From Rachycentron canadum (taxonomy: Eukaryota > Chordata > Actinopteri > Carangiformes > Rachycentridae), in contig CM076656.1 in assembly GCA_038496675.1 (NCBI GenBank), positions 17,327,849-17,391,848 of the forward strand: a DNA stretch of 64,000 bases, in the 5' to 3' direction. This document shows positions 13,001 to 25,400 of this stretch, piece after piece (the stretch's first letter is position 1; each line of letters begins with the position of its first letter). The notes under the pieces were generated by a model. It worked only from the letters and a program-made list of their open reading frames with translations, was not told where the DNA came from and searched no databases. The position numbers and the translations under genes are program-made.

Positions 13001-16000
13001 ACATAATTTAAAAGGACATTTATAAACAATTAAAGTGCTTTAAAAAAAAGTTACAGTGTTCTGAATTCAACCACCTTTTCCTCACCCTGCTCTGTGCCCT
13101 TGCTCACTCAACCATCACAGATGCACTGACACTGTAATGGCCCGGGACATGTTTTGGCAGTGAACCAGGCTCTACAGCACCATATAGCACAGGATGTATT
13201 TTACACTCTTAACGGGCAGCAAAGGTCAATGGACCCAATAATCTATATAATCTAGTCTACTGGCTGCTGATATGCTTGCTTTTAACCTCCATATAAAAAC
13301 ATAAGACGTGAACAAACTTTGTACTTATTCATTTCATAAGTTGGTGCCAACGTGACTCTGGGGGCCTTTATAACTGTATCAGGATAGTGAATGTCATTGA
13401 GCTCTTGTCTGCATGTTTTGCAGACAAGCACTTATATACTCATACTCTCTTCTGAATCCTCTGTCTATTACGCTTAGGTTTTGATTAAGGACATGATAAG
13501 GTTATTCAAATGGTTATAACATTAACCATCTTCAAACCTTGAATAGACAGATTGGTTTCACTTATTACTTTTTGACAAAAAAAAAAAAAAAAAAAAAATC
13601 ACTGCTCAAAATGCAAAGCCTCCCTTTCCAGGACACATATTTATTTTGGACTTACCTGGAAAACCACAACCTTGCCATCATCAGCCTGCAGGTAAAACGT
13701 CCAGGTGGAGGAGATAAAGCTCTGAGCAGAGCTGACAATTTCATTGCACCAACTGGACACGGCCTCCATCACAGAGGGGGGCTTCGGGCGGAGCGTCATG
13801 GCCTTCAGCTGCAGGAGACAGAGCAGGACACACTAGTATGAGGGAAATTATTGGATGCATGTGTACGTCCTTCAATATGTGGGCACACCTGTATTCTTAG
13901 TGATGATATTAGTAATATTAGGCATCTTAAGTCCTGTTTGCTCTTTTAGCTGCATTTACTGTATGTGTGTATGTGTCTGTGTCACTGACTGCAGAGCTGC
14001 CTTCCTTACCTTCCTCCTCTTGATCTCAGGTTCAGAGGGTTGGCTGGCACAGCCGGTGCTGCAGGCCTCCTGCTCCAGCAGCTTAATGTATGCCTCCTGG
14101 CAGGCTGGGGAGATGAAAGAAGACACATAATGGTCAAAAAGGAAGAGAAGAAGAGGGACTTGAAAGTGCAAATGGAGAAGAGAAAAGAGAAAGAAGAAGC
14201 ACTAAAGGGCACAACAGTCAGTTGAGTGGTAGGGAAGAAGGAAATAAGAGGTATGTGATGTTTATCTGGGAAGAGTTGTGAGGCGCAAGCGAGATGCATT
14301 TGCTGGCCCCTACGCAGACGATTCACGTTTGAAACAGGGGGCAACGGGGCATCTGCTGTCTGGTTGGGCAAATCACAGCACTGATTTCCAATACAGCAGT
14401 TCAAACAGGAAAAACAGCCTCAAAGGCCCAAAAAAGCCAGTTTTCAGGAAACAGACAAAACGTTAAACAGAACTGTTGTGTCCAACATTTTGATGTAAGA
14501 CAGATGAAAATCCCTGCGAATGATGGAACTGGCATTTGTTATTGTTTTGAAAACCTGATGTAAATATCTTATTGATTTTCACCTGAAATATTCTGTTCAA
14601 CTTCTATCTAAACATGTCTTGCATGTCTAGGATTTTAAGACACCTTCCAAGTAACCGAGGTTCAAATTCCTGACACTGACTTCATGTAGAGTTTATTTTA
14701 ATGAAGGTTCAGCTCCATCATTCTTTGAGGCCTTGGCAGCTTCAATGTCTACCTCAAACCAAGACGACCAAACTCATTCAAACAACCAGTCCAACAGACA
14801 GATTGACAGACTGACTCACCTCCCTGACACTCCTCCCTGCTGGTATTGAAGCCGGCGTTGCCATTGACGAACTGGCAGATGGAGTAGAGACGACATCCAC
14901 GGTGACAGGCATTCATTATAGAGTCCTACCAGCCAGACGGAGAGAAGAGGGAGGTTGAGTTACAAAATTAGAGCTGCCTCCTGCACTCCTGGATAAACCC
15001 AAGATAACCTTGTGCGTAAATATGACAAAGATGGATTATGGCATCTCTTAATGACATGGTGCAGCTGTTGTATTACAGCCTGTCAAAGGCAGTTGATGAA
15101 AAGCTTTCAATCACTGTTAAGGAGAGTCAGTGATAATCAGCCAGTTGTGTACAACAGTAAGAGGAGGTGGTGGGGGAGGAAGACATGTTGGTGTACTTCC
15201 TCTTCTCATCACACCTTTAATCTCTCTGCAAAGTAAAGAAACAGCGCCCTCTGGTGACCCGTCTGAGAGCAAGGGAGACAAAGACGTTGTCTGACCACGA
15301 CCATGAAGGGTTTATTACAGCCTTGTGTCTGTCATCATCTTTACTGCATCTCCCTGTTTGTTCACAGGCAGCAGAAAGGGGTGTTTAAGCCAAACCACGA
15401 GACGGCGCCTTATAGTTTGAAGGCCATTGCTTATTCGACATCTCTACAGTTACAGTCCAATATAATAACACATATGCACAAGCCGCCTTGTTTTCAATCA
15501 CAGGCATCAGAGCAGCCAGGTGACCATGATCCGCTTTGCAGCTCTGCTCCTGTTTGCCCTGCGGGATGTCTGAACCACACCTGAAGGCAGCAGAGGAGGA
15601 GGAGGGGGGAGGGGGGTGAAGTAGGCTAGGGAGGAAAAATATCCGACACTGGAAAATCTGTATCCAAAGCTAAAAATTAACAGAAATTCAAAGCCTCCAT
15701 CTCCCGTCCTGCTCCGGCTCCAGTGTGGCCTTGTGTGTGCAAACTGTGATAAAGGACCGTTGTTTCCACGGGTCTCAACAGTCTCACTGACAGTCTGCGT
15801 TACCGACGCCTGGCCTGGTGCATCTTAATTGCGAGTAAAACGTGCTAAATTAGTGGCGCAGTTTCTTGCAAGTGCACAGTGAGATAAGCTTGAGTGCAAT
15901 TTACTTCTTGGACGAGTCTTTAAGGTGCAGAGCAAAATGAGCTGCAACCATTTTTCCGGCCTAATGATGCGCTGTAGCATCCGGGAGGATGCAGCGAAAA

Positions 16001-16386
16001 ATCAGAGCCAGTCACTGATCTACTGACGTTTATTTTTGTTTTTAATAGTTATTTGTTTTTGCAGTACAGAGGCGGCCTTTCGATGTTGACTGTGTTGTAC
16101 TTGTCCGTGTCTCATTGCAGGCGCTGAAATGTCGGACAGCAGGATGTGGCTGTCAGCTCGCTGCTGATAATGCGCTTTCTGCAGAGACAACCTACGCTAC
16201 AGCTTCACGGGAAGAACTTACTTTGGCAGGGCTTTTGTTTTTGATGGTGAGCTGGCATTGCTTTTTGCAGTAATTGATGTCGCCCAGTTGGTTGTCAAAG
16301 AGATCCGAGGACGCCGCCGCGAGCCCAGCGAGAAGCACCGAGAGCAGGGCCGAGAAGCCACACATCCTGCCGCCGAGCCGGAGCAT
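6408..16386 (-). CDS. tmem59l: Transmembrane protein 59-like (TMEM59L), 8 coding exons, complete
   Basis: TMEM59L (BSMAP) is a single-pass membrane protein of the secretory pathway. Its paralogue TMEM59 is linked to Golgi glycosylation and autophagy; here the role is inferred from family. Coding exons: 16222-16386, 14820-14925, 14010-14104, 13656-13808, 8304-8409, 8046-8160, 7307-7424, 6408-6566; all junctions are GT/AG and the frame is continuous (338 residues; I recall about 342 in human). Residues 1-25 form a signal peptide. A cysteine-rich luminal part follows (NYCKKQC; ACHRGCRLYSICQFV; ACSTGCASQP) with one NTS glycosylation site in exon 2. Exon 4 has the family block SSTWTFYLQADDGKVVVFQ. 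Exon 7 starts RRSGLPRWIL and carries the membrane helix at about residues 254-276. The cytosolic tail ends with TCV. The exon 7 acceptor was chosen at 7424, since the CAG eight bases later would shift the frame. Neighbour crlf1 is divergent, as in human. Confidence 0.93.
8610..8930. repeat. Degenerate fold-back dispersed repeat in tmem59l intron 4
   Basis: The left part (from 'agaagtttgacattttggg' through 'cagttagcctagcttt') matches the end of a repeat that I recognise as abundant in teleost genomes. The right part (8825-8915, 'gctaaactaagctaagctaa' and following) is a diverged copy of the same sequence in inverted orientation. The layout suggests a non-autonomous DNA element or a fold-back of two copies. 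No coding capacity. Confidence 0.55.
9945..10010. repeat. (AC)n microsatellite, about 33 units
   Basis: An almost pure AC dinucleotide run of roughly 65 bases in intron 4 of tmem59l. It is the longest pure dinucleotide tract in the window and would be expected to be length-polymorphic. Confidence 0.95.
13575..13600. repeat. Poly(A) run near tmem59l exon 4
   Basis: A run of about 20 A bases on the plus strand (poly-T on the tmem59l sense strand), 55 bases past the donor of exon 4. It could be a decayed retroelement tail or simple expansion. Confidence 0.7.
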
Positions 16387-16432
16387 CTCAAACCCTGGAG
16401 AGAGGAGGAGCGGAGGGTCCGTTTGTGGCGCC

Positions 16433-16483
16433 GCTGCTGCTGCTGCTGCTGCTGCTGTGGATGCTGCTGCTGCTGCTGCTGCT
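16433..16483 (-). repeat. tmem59l: CAG/CTG trinucleotide repeat upstream of the tmem59l start
   Basis: Two pure trinucleotide blocks of 8 and 7 units, split by a short interruption, read CAG on the minus strand 46-97 bases upstream of the tmem59l start codon. They probably lie in the 5' UTR. A separate ATC/GAT tract follows at about 16544-16566. The long open frames here are homopolymeric amino-acid translations of these repeats, not proteins. Confidence 0.85.
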
Positions 16484-17002
16484 GCCTCCTCAGCCTCGGT
16501 CCTGTCTGCTCCGCTGCTCCGCTCCTGCTCGTGGCGTCACGCGCATCATCATCATCATCATCATCACGCACACGCTGCCCCCCTTCAACACACACGCATA
16601 CAAACCTGCAGAGCTGCCTTCACTGCAGTGCATAATGTAGCAATGATGACATTCATAAAAATGTAGCAGATAGTGGCGAAGGGCCAAACTGTGGGTGGCA
16701 GGTGTCCCACAGAGCAGATGGGCCGTGCATCCACAATAAATGTCGCAATGTAAAGACCTGAAGAGCCAAAGTCTACACAGAGTGAACTTAGCAGCCAACA
16801 GTGGAAAACGACTGTCTCTAATTTATGATGTACTGCCTGACTCTACTTTGAAAATTTCAGGAACAGTAGTTTCTGTAAGTGATAAAAGTAAAAAGTATTA
16901 TAAAGTAATTTTAAAAAAGATTAAATCATACACGTTTCATTGTGTAATAAAAAAACAAACAAACATATCTTTGCACTCGAGTAAGTAAATACCTGCCAAC
17001 AG

Positions 17003-17350
17003 GTAACCTTCGGGAAGGTTCCCTAAAGGTTCCTCTAAGGTTACACCTTTAGAGATTACACCAATTAGTCAAGTTTTTAAGAACTGAAGGAACTTACTAA
17101 CTTACATTTTAGCAAACTTTAGCAAACGTTCTAAGAAGTTCGCTGATTTTTTGTGGAACCTTCAGAGACTATCGAGGGAACATTCCCAAAAGGTTCCTCT
17201 AAGGTTACACCTTTAGAGATTGCATCAATTTGCTCAACCTTTGGAGAACTGAGGGAACTCGGTGAAGGTTATAGTTCAGCAAACTTTAAAAATGTTCCAG
17301 GAAGTTTGCTAAATTTCTTGTGGAAGTTTTCCCTAAAGGTTCTTTCAAGG
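17003..17350. repeat. Tandem dimer of a 164-bp unit, plus a partial third
   Basis: The segment 'aaggttcctctaaggttaca' with its following 'cctttagagatt' occurs at about 17025-17055 and again about 164 bases later (17190-17221). Downstream sections 'gaactgaaggaactta' and 'gaactgagggaactcg' also line up. A third, shorter match ('ccctaaaggttctttcaagg') ends at 17350. Each unit contains several GGTTCC/GGAACC motifs in both orientations. It is noncoding. Confidence 0.8.
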
Positions 17351-17723
17351 TTCAACAAACAACCTTCCCAAACCACATATTTTACTAAAAATGACCGTTC
17401 CCTTGAGAAAACAGTATGTTATTCCCATTGTTCTTCCCATCCCCATTTAATGTTCATGTTATATCACCTTCCACTAAACCTTTGTCCTATAACATGATGC
17501 TTCTTGTATCACACACATACCTGGGTGGGTTTATTGGAGGCGTCGCCACCTGAAGGGCCCTAAATGATAAAACTGTGGTAATTCAAGTGTGTGTTGACCG
17601 TGTTTGAGTGTGTGTGTGTGTGTGTGTGTGTGTCTGGGAGGGGACAGATTGAGGAGCATTATAATGAGGAGGAGGAGAGGGAGGAGCGAAAGTGTGTTGT
17701 TTCGGCAGCAGCAGAGGATCCAG

Positions 17724-17733
17724 TTTAAATAAA
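17724..17733 (+). promoter_or_regulatory. crlf1: TATA-like box of crlf1
   Basis: TTTAAATAAA lies about 200 bases upstream of the crlf1 start codon. With a start about 25-30 bases downstream, the 5' UTR would be about 170 bases. This is inferred from motif and spacing only. Confidence 0.35.
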
Positions 17734-17925
17734 GGAAAGTTAACCTCCTAAGTGCCTGCAGTCAGTTTGGTTTTCCACCGAGTTTCACTCAAGAGTCACA
17801 GTAGATCTGAAAACAGCCGCTGGAGAGAGAAGCCGCGCTGCTCCTCCTCCTCCTCCTCCGGTCTCTGGCTCACGTCTTTGGAAAAGTCGAAGAGGACAGA
17901 GAAGGAGGAAAAACAGCAGACAGAC

Positions 17926-20900
17926 ATGATCATGCTTTCCTTCTCGTTTCTGCTCCTGCTCGGTCCACATGTGTTGCTCTCCTCGACACGTAAGTACCAA
18001 ACTTCAACTGACAAACAGACAGAAACAGCCTCGTTCCTGCCGCTTCAGACTGAGTCTGAGTCTCATGGAGGCTCCACACCAACAAAACGAGTTCCTGTTT
18101 ATTTGAAATCAGTTCTTTAACTTCATTCAAATCTGCACCAAGAATGTTTCAACACCTCAGGACTTATTATCACCCCATTATCATAATTATAAAGCTACAC
18201 TACAATGAGACTACAAAAGTCGACTCGCCCTGACAAGAACATGTACTTGGGAGAAGCCAAGTACATGTTCAATCCAGTATTATTTTTTAAAAAGAGGTTG
18301 ATATGGACAACCCTTTTTTTGTTGTTGTTATATATATATACCACTGGTATATATCATTATCTAAAAATCAACAGTGAAAATGTTAATGGATAAAGTACAA
18401 TAAGAAGTAATCAAGGAACTTCACCAAGATGATGCAAAAATATGAATATAAAAATCTTTTATTACACACAATAGATGTATATTCAGAAATGTTAAAATGG
18501 TCCGTTTATTCCACTGTGTATGAAATCATATCGCTCAACCATAATATTTTGTTGAACATTGTGAAAAAAGTTTGGCTGTAACCAACTAAAGGCTTCGTGT
18601 CAACAAAAATGATGAAAAACCATCAACATCCAGCCTAATCGTAGCATTTTCCACTAAAATAAATCCAGATACAGTGACAACACATTAAACATCCTCATTA
18701 GATGTGATTGTGTGTCTTACGGAGAATTAGACTGAGAACAAGGCCTATTAGACGTGATGATGAAGGAGCTGACGAGATAAATTGGATATAACAGTGTTGC
18801 ATGAAGGAAAAACAAGAAAGATAATATTTAATGTTGAGATTTATTATCATGAGGCTGAGCAAATCATCTGCAAGAAGCTTCTTAATGTGTGATGGAAAAA
18901 ACATGTAAAAAGCATGTATGTTCATCATTCTCACGTACATATAATCCATACTTCCTGCTCACCAGGGCCCAAAGGTCAGTCCTCGCTCTTCTCATACAGA
19001 TCTACAGTTTTCATCGCTGTGCATTTTTCTCCTGTTAAATCCAGTGAGGTTAGGAACAGCGTAGTGGCACATATGTTAGAAAGCTTGTCCGTCGCCCACC
19101 TGCAGCACGGTTAATAAAACTCCACACATTAACCCTCATATCTGTGTGAAGAAGGAGCCCGGTGGTAACATTCAAACACACGGCACAGGGTTTCTCACGG
19201 GCATCAATCCTAAAGGTAAACTTCAAATCTGAGGGGGGGGGTTTGCGGTATGGAAAAGCATTCAAGGATTTTACGGACAAACCAGGGTGACCTTTCTGAG
19301 GCTCCATAAATCCACTTCATTACAGGGTCATAAATATGTGCTGAGCTCCTGCTCTGTTGTGGTGCAGTGCCGCTGCTACACTCACACAGTTTGCTTAAGG
19401 TTGGCAGGAAATTCAGACTCTTAATGATTTCTTGGTTTTCCAATCTCACCTCAAGCTTCACTGGCAATGTGTTCAACTGTTGAATCAAACTGCACTAACA
19501 GAGAGCCGCACAGGACCTAAACCATGAAGTTATTGGGGTCTAATTAATGCGTGACACAGAGTGAAACATCTCAAATGTTAATTTAATTGCACTATGTTTG
19601 CATTGCAGAAAAAAAACATTACCATTGCTTTTTTTTTCTGGCTCAGGTGAATTGAATATTTTTGTTAATAGTAGCATAGAAATTATTTATTGTATATTTT
19701 AATGCACAACTGGTAGAGCAAGTTTTATGAAAAAGTGGACTTCTGTACACTGAATTTAAAGGAAAAAGAAAGTTTTGGTCATTAACTTTCATCAGACTCA
19801 AAACTCACAATACAACAGCTTAAAAAACAAGCAAAACAAACATTCAATAATTAGTCAAATTAGTGCTAAAATAATTAGGTGACTAATCAGTAAGTCAATA
19901 ACTGCAAGTAAATGTAAAATTATTTTTGTATTTGTTTTATGGTTCGAGTCATTTATAAAGCAAAAATGCTAAACCTGCCTCTGAAATGTTATTCTCAGTG
20001 TCATATAATTTGAAGTTGAATATCTCTGAGTGTTATATTGGTGATGACCTAAAGTAATTTGAAGGCATCATGTAGAGGCATAGGAACTACCGATGGACAG
20101 TAATTGATTATTTGAAGACACACTCAACTCCCTAATTTATCATGAAAACAATCAATTTTTGTTGTTAATATATTGTGTGTGTGTGTGTGTGTGTGTGTCC
20201 AGATATAGCCTCAGTCTCCCCCCAGGATCCAGTCTTGTGTATCGGCTCCAGCCTGACAGCCACATGCACGCTGAACCCTGAGTTCGGCCTCCACGCCAGC
20301 ACATTGTACTGGACGCTGAACGGGATGCGTCTGCCCAGCAGCACCTACGACGTGGTGTCGTCCGACATCCTGAGCGTGACCCTCCACAACCTGAACGGCT
20401 CCCAGCAGCAGTCTGGAGACAACCTGGTGTGTCACGGAGCAGATGGACACGTCCTTGGAGGCTCTTGTCTCTATGTGGGCAGTAAGTGGAGGCTCTTTAT
20501 GGTACATAGCCACGTAGGGAAGAGGAAGCTGGTGTGTTTACATCAAATGATATAATATGAGACTAAATAGGTTTTAAAAAAATGTATGGAGCAAAAACAG
20601 TGTAATAAATTTAAATCTACAGTAAAGATTGTTCTGAAATACTAATCAGCAAAAAATTGCGGTACTGTTGACAAACTAGTCGGATTGAAAATGATTTTTA
20701 CTGTGGTGTGTTTTTGATTTCTCCTTTTGGTGATTAATGTTTGTCACTACTGCTGCCAAATTAACAATGTACAGTAAATGTTCTTATTTTAAAACTGTTA
20801 AACATATGTCTGGGAAAGTGAAAGGTGACAGATTTTAAGGTTGATAAAACCACATTGATACATCTGATTAAAACCAGACTGAAATGACTTAAAAATCCAC

Positions 20901-22410
20901 TCGAGCTTAAATAATGTTCAGAAATAATTAAAAACTGTAACGATGAAAAATAATTTTGGGACATTTTATAAAATCCAAAATGAAGATGTTATGAAGACAA
21001 CTGTCATAGTTTGTTGTAGATATTTGTTGTCTAAAAATGTAAAATTGGTGGTAAATAAACAAACATACTGCCTTTTTGGGAATTTTATTTTGTTCCTTTT
21101 TTATTTTTCTGTAGAGCAAATCTTAGTTTAGCAAAGTTTAGTTTACGAAAACGTTTCCTGATTGGAGGTTTTTCTGCATCAGATGTGTGTTTGCAGGTTC
21201 CAACTATGGTCATATTTTCTGTCCAAAATTTTTAAGGGACAATGACCTTACAAGATTCACACGTAGCATAGTATAATGCCTGTAAATTTTTGAAACCGGT
21301 TGTATAACATGTCAAATTTTTTAATGCATTGACTTGATGGAGTGAAAGCTTCACATGAAAGGAATTGGCCTTGCGTTTTCTCTCTCTTTGCCCTTTAATT
21401 TCAAGGTCATGCAATGATAAAATGAAATAGTTTTTTTTTTCTGTTTTCTTTGATTTCTCTTTGCATTTTAATTAAATTGAATCTTAATATGTGGACGCTA
21501 GTTTGTTCTTGTTCTACTTTTAAAATGAGGCTTTTTCAACAGTGCCTCCAGAAAAACCGGTCAATTTAACATGTTGGTCGCGCAACACAAAGGACTTGAG
21601 CTGCAGGTGGAGCCCTGGGGGGCCAGGTGAAACCCACATCCGAACCAAATACACCCTCAAGTACAAATTGAGGTGAGCGTCCCAGACCTGCTGCAGCTCA
21701 CAGGTGATCACCTCGTCCAACACCGCTCAGGTAGACTAGCAGTAAATATATACAGAGTATGTGACACATACAGTTTATCATCTGTAACACATACTACACT
21801 ACACAGGAGGCTGCAGTGTATCGTTTTGCTTGTGCACTAAATGTTAAAAATAGTCAGTGTGCCTTTTCGGAGACAAACGTCAGAATTTATTTTGGTCACG
21901 CTGTCTGTTGCGTTTCTGTCCAGGTGGTACGGGAGAGAAAAGGAGTGTGAAAATTACAGCTCGGGGAAGCAGCGGTACTCCTGCTACATCCCCCGCAACC
22001 TCGCCCTCTTCACCCCGTATGAGATCTGGGTGGAGGCAACCAATCAGCTGGGCTCTGCCACCTCTGACATTACCACCTTGGATATCCTGGATGTAGGTGA
22101 GTAAGTCAAGTCTGAAGTTGCTGAAGTACATCCTTGTTTTAACACAACAATTTCCTTTCCTTTCTTTTCCTGTGTTTTTTTTTTGTGTCCATTCCTGGTT
22201 TTTCATTCCCTGGTCTTTCCTTTCCTTTGCTCTCCTTTCCTTTCCTCTTTTGTATTTGTTCGTCTGTAGATCTCCTGCATATGGCTAACACACTTCTCTA
22301 GGGGAGAGGGGATTTATTTTTATGGTTTGCTCCCTCCAGCCCGCTGCTGGAGCAGTGTTATGAGTTCAGGCTGCAACTCTCCAAGATAAACTGTTAAAAA
22401 GGCATCATGC

Positions 22411-22442
<32 letters not shown>

Positions 22443-25400
22443 AAGCAGACGCCTCGCAGGTGATGTCTTCACAGATTTCTCAGTGCATGTATGAGAAATA
22501 GCAGACATTCTTCACTATTTCTGCAGCTTTAATGCAACGGCGTCGTCTCATGGCCTCTAGTGAATGCCACATTTTCACCGCAGTGTTTATTGTCCGTGAC
22601 TGAGCATCCTCTCTTCCCATTCATCCTCACTGCACACTGAGGAGCAGATAACTTTGAGGCTGAGAGTGGGTTGGAGGAGGAGTGATGCCATGTGCATGAT
22701 GCATTGCGCTGCCTTAATAACAGAAACAATGAGCTTGGAGAATATTTGTTCTCTCGAGCTGAATGCAGTAGAACAAATAAAGTACGTCGGCTGACAAACA
22801 GCATCACACACCAGCAATGGAGGATGTCTGAGGTAAAAGGTTAGAAACAGGAAACACTTTAACAAGACATTTAATAAGTTCCTTCCTTTGTCTCCTTCCT
22901 TTTATCTTTCATCTTTCTCTCCATCAAAGCACTTGATTTGTTTGCACACTTTATTGCAGTAGGTAAAATGTTTTATTTAATAGAGACTGTGAGAGCACGG
23001 CATGCTCTCTACAGGAAGCACAGACTGACCTGAACCAAACCCTGATCCGTCTGCAAAGGGAGAGAGAGAGACCCACAAAAAACAATATAAAAATCTTATA
23101 TTTACAATTTACAATTGTAAATATAAGATTTTAGGAGGCTGTATTGATCAAGATGAGATCATCATTTCTATGGTAGCATGTTTATCTTGAAGTGTCTTTT
23201 TCACTCTCAATTTAACCATCAAATCATTTATGTACGTTTGTGTGTGTGTGTGTGTAACAGAATTATCTTTATTTTCTAATTGTATTTATTAGCATGTCTT
23301 TCTCTCAAAGCTGGCAATTTGTTATTCAATGGATGGATTAATGATGTTGTGGCATCGTGTGGGGAAGACGTGGATATTTAAATAATTAAACATGGTTATT
23401 GTGTCAATAACCATATGATAATATCATGGTAAATGTTAGTGGATATTTTTTTTTATCAGTCCATCAGGTTGTCTTTTCACTACCCATTGTAGTGTAGTAG
23501 GTGTAACTCCAAGTTGTTTAATTGTCTAATTTATTTGCCAAAAAGGAGACAAAACACACATTTTCTTCAAATTTTCAATAGAAGTTGCAACAATATTGTC
23601 ATCATGAACTCTTTTGGCCAAAATAAACATGTAGTGAAACTGATATTGTGGAAGCCCTAGTGTGGATGTTTACTGGTAATCTGTGTATGTGTGTCTGCAT
23701 GATTTGGTTTACGACTATTCAAGGTTTGAGAAAGCTTTGATGAAAGGAAATATGTATTTTGTGGGATGTGTAGCATTGCTTTGATCATGTAAAGCAGATC
23801 AAGACAAACTATTTTACTGACCCATGCACTGTTACCACTGGTCAAAGTGGAAGCAGCAGTGGTGAAGATATCCTGACTACTCTGGATGCTACATTTTCCA
23901 CAATGCAACTCATTCAGTCATTTCATCAGACCCTGGCCTGATAAAGGGTTATTGTGTCCCACTTTGTAATGCAGCTTTACTGTTGTTTTTTCCAGACTGA
24001 CTGTTGGCTGTTAGCTCAGCACTGATTATCTTCACCATGTGATACAAGGCTTGTTTGCCCTCAGTGTCTCGTCTCTCTCTAGAGGTCACACAGACCTCCT
24101 GTAGCCTCGCTCTACATACTGTTCATCTGCTCTAATCAAACTTTGCAAAGTTTGTCCTTGTCTGTCCAGTAACCACAGACGCTCCCGCCAACGTGCAAGT
24201 GAGTCGGGTTGGCGACCTCGACGACCAGCTGACGGTCCGCTGGGCCAGCCCCCCCGAGCTCAAGGACATCCTGTTTCAGGCCAAATACCAGATCCGCTAC
24301 AGACTGGAGGACAGCACTGAGTGGAAGGTGGTGATGAACTTGATCCATTAAACAATGAACATAAAAGATGCTCATGCTGCATCTTTAGCTTCTTGTTTGT
24401 GCATAAAAGCACAAACAAGAAGCTCAAGATGCAGCATAAGGCAAATCTCACTGCAGTGTAAAAACCCTGACTGATGCTAGTGAAGCCACAATTAAATAAA
24501 CATTGATTATAAAATATCCTTTTGATCTGTAATTATTTGATGTAAAACAATAGTGTTGATTTTGACTCTCCAGTACAGTACAGTACAGTTTTTTTTGTCA
24601 TCCTCTTTGGCATTTTCTGCCCTCTCTCAGGTGGTGGATGACGTTGGTAACCAGACATCGTGTCGACTGGCTGGCCTTCAGCCTGGGACCGTGTATTTTG
24701 TCCAGGTGAGGTGCAACCCGGTGGGCATCTATGGCTCCAGAAAGGCTGGTATCTGGAGCGACTGGAGCCACCCAACCGCCGCCTCCACTCCCAACAGTGG
24801 TACGTACTTTATAGAGTACATAACATCAAAATTTAAAGAAAAAGTACCCACAACATGATACGTTCTCTGTCATAGCTTTACTTTTTCCAAGTAAAATTCA
24901 TCTTTCTGGGATTTATTCTTTCTTTTTGGTTGCAAGGAAAATGTGAATAATTGCAGAAAACGTTAATATATTAACACACATACACACTCACACACACATA
25001 TATATGTTACATATATAAAGGAAACAGTCCTTGTGCTTTGTGGACAACTCTGACTCAATCCACTAAATATTGGAAAGTATAATCCTAGTTTTTTCTGTTT
25101 TTGTCTTAAATGGCTTTTACATGTTTCCCAAAAATCTGTGATGCCCACAAATCTTGACTTTTTTTTTTTCCTAATAATCAACCTTTCATTGCCAATTAAA
25201 TCCAGAAAAACAATGTCCTGATCCCTGATTCAACATCCTGAACAAGCAGATCTAAACCGCATGTGACCCAGGAGAAACCAAACATCAATAGGCTAGATAC
25301 CACGATAGAGATCTCCCAGCAGAGGATTAGAAGGAACTACAAAGTGCCAGGGGGACATTTGATAGATTTTGTCGTTGGCTTCAAAGATTGATCAAGTTAA

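Larger units (their letters stand above)
16600..17750. other. Intergenic space between divergent tmem59l and crlf1
   Basis: No gene is seen. The stretch holds a dimeric repeat (17003-17350), a (GT)n run at about 17609-17634, and GA-rich DNA at about 17660-17695 just before the likely crlf1 promoter. The two genes may share regulatory DNA here, as their start codons are 1.5 kb apart. Confidence 0.55.

Noticed and set aside
16218..16666. Several 120-130 codon frames on both strands near the tmem59l start
   Set aside because: They are translations of trinucleotide repeats (runs of Cys, Ala, Gln, His, Leu) in the tmem59l 5' region.
17752..18120. Frame opening with MPAVSLVFHRV before crlf1
   Set aside because: It is out of frame with the crlf1 signal peptide at 17926 and reads through the first donor; it is at most an upstream frame in the 5' UTR.
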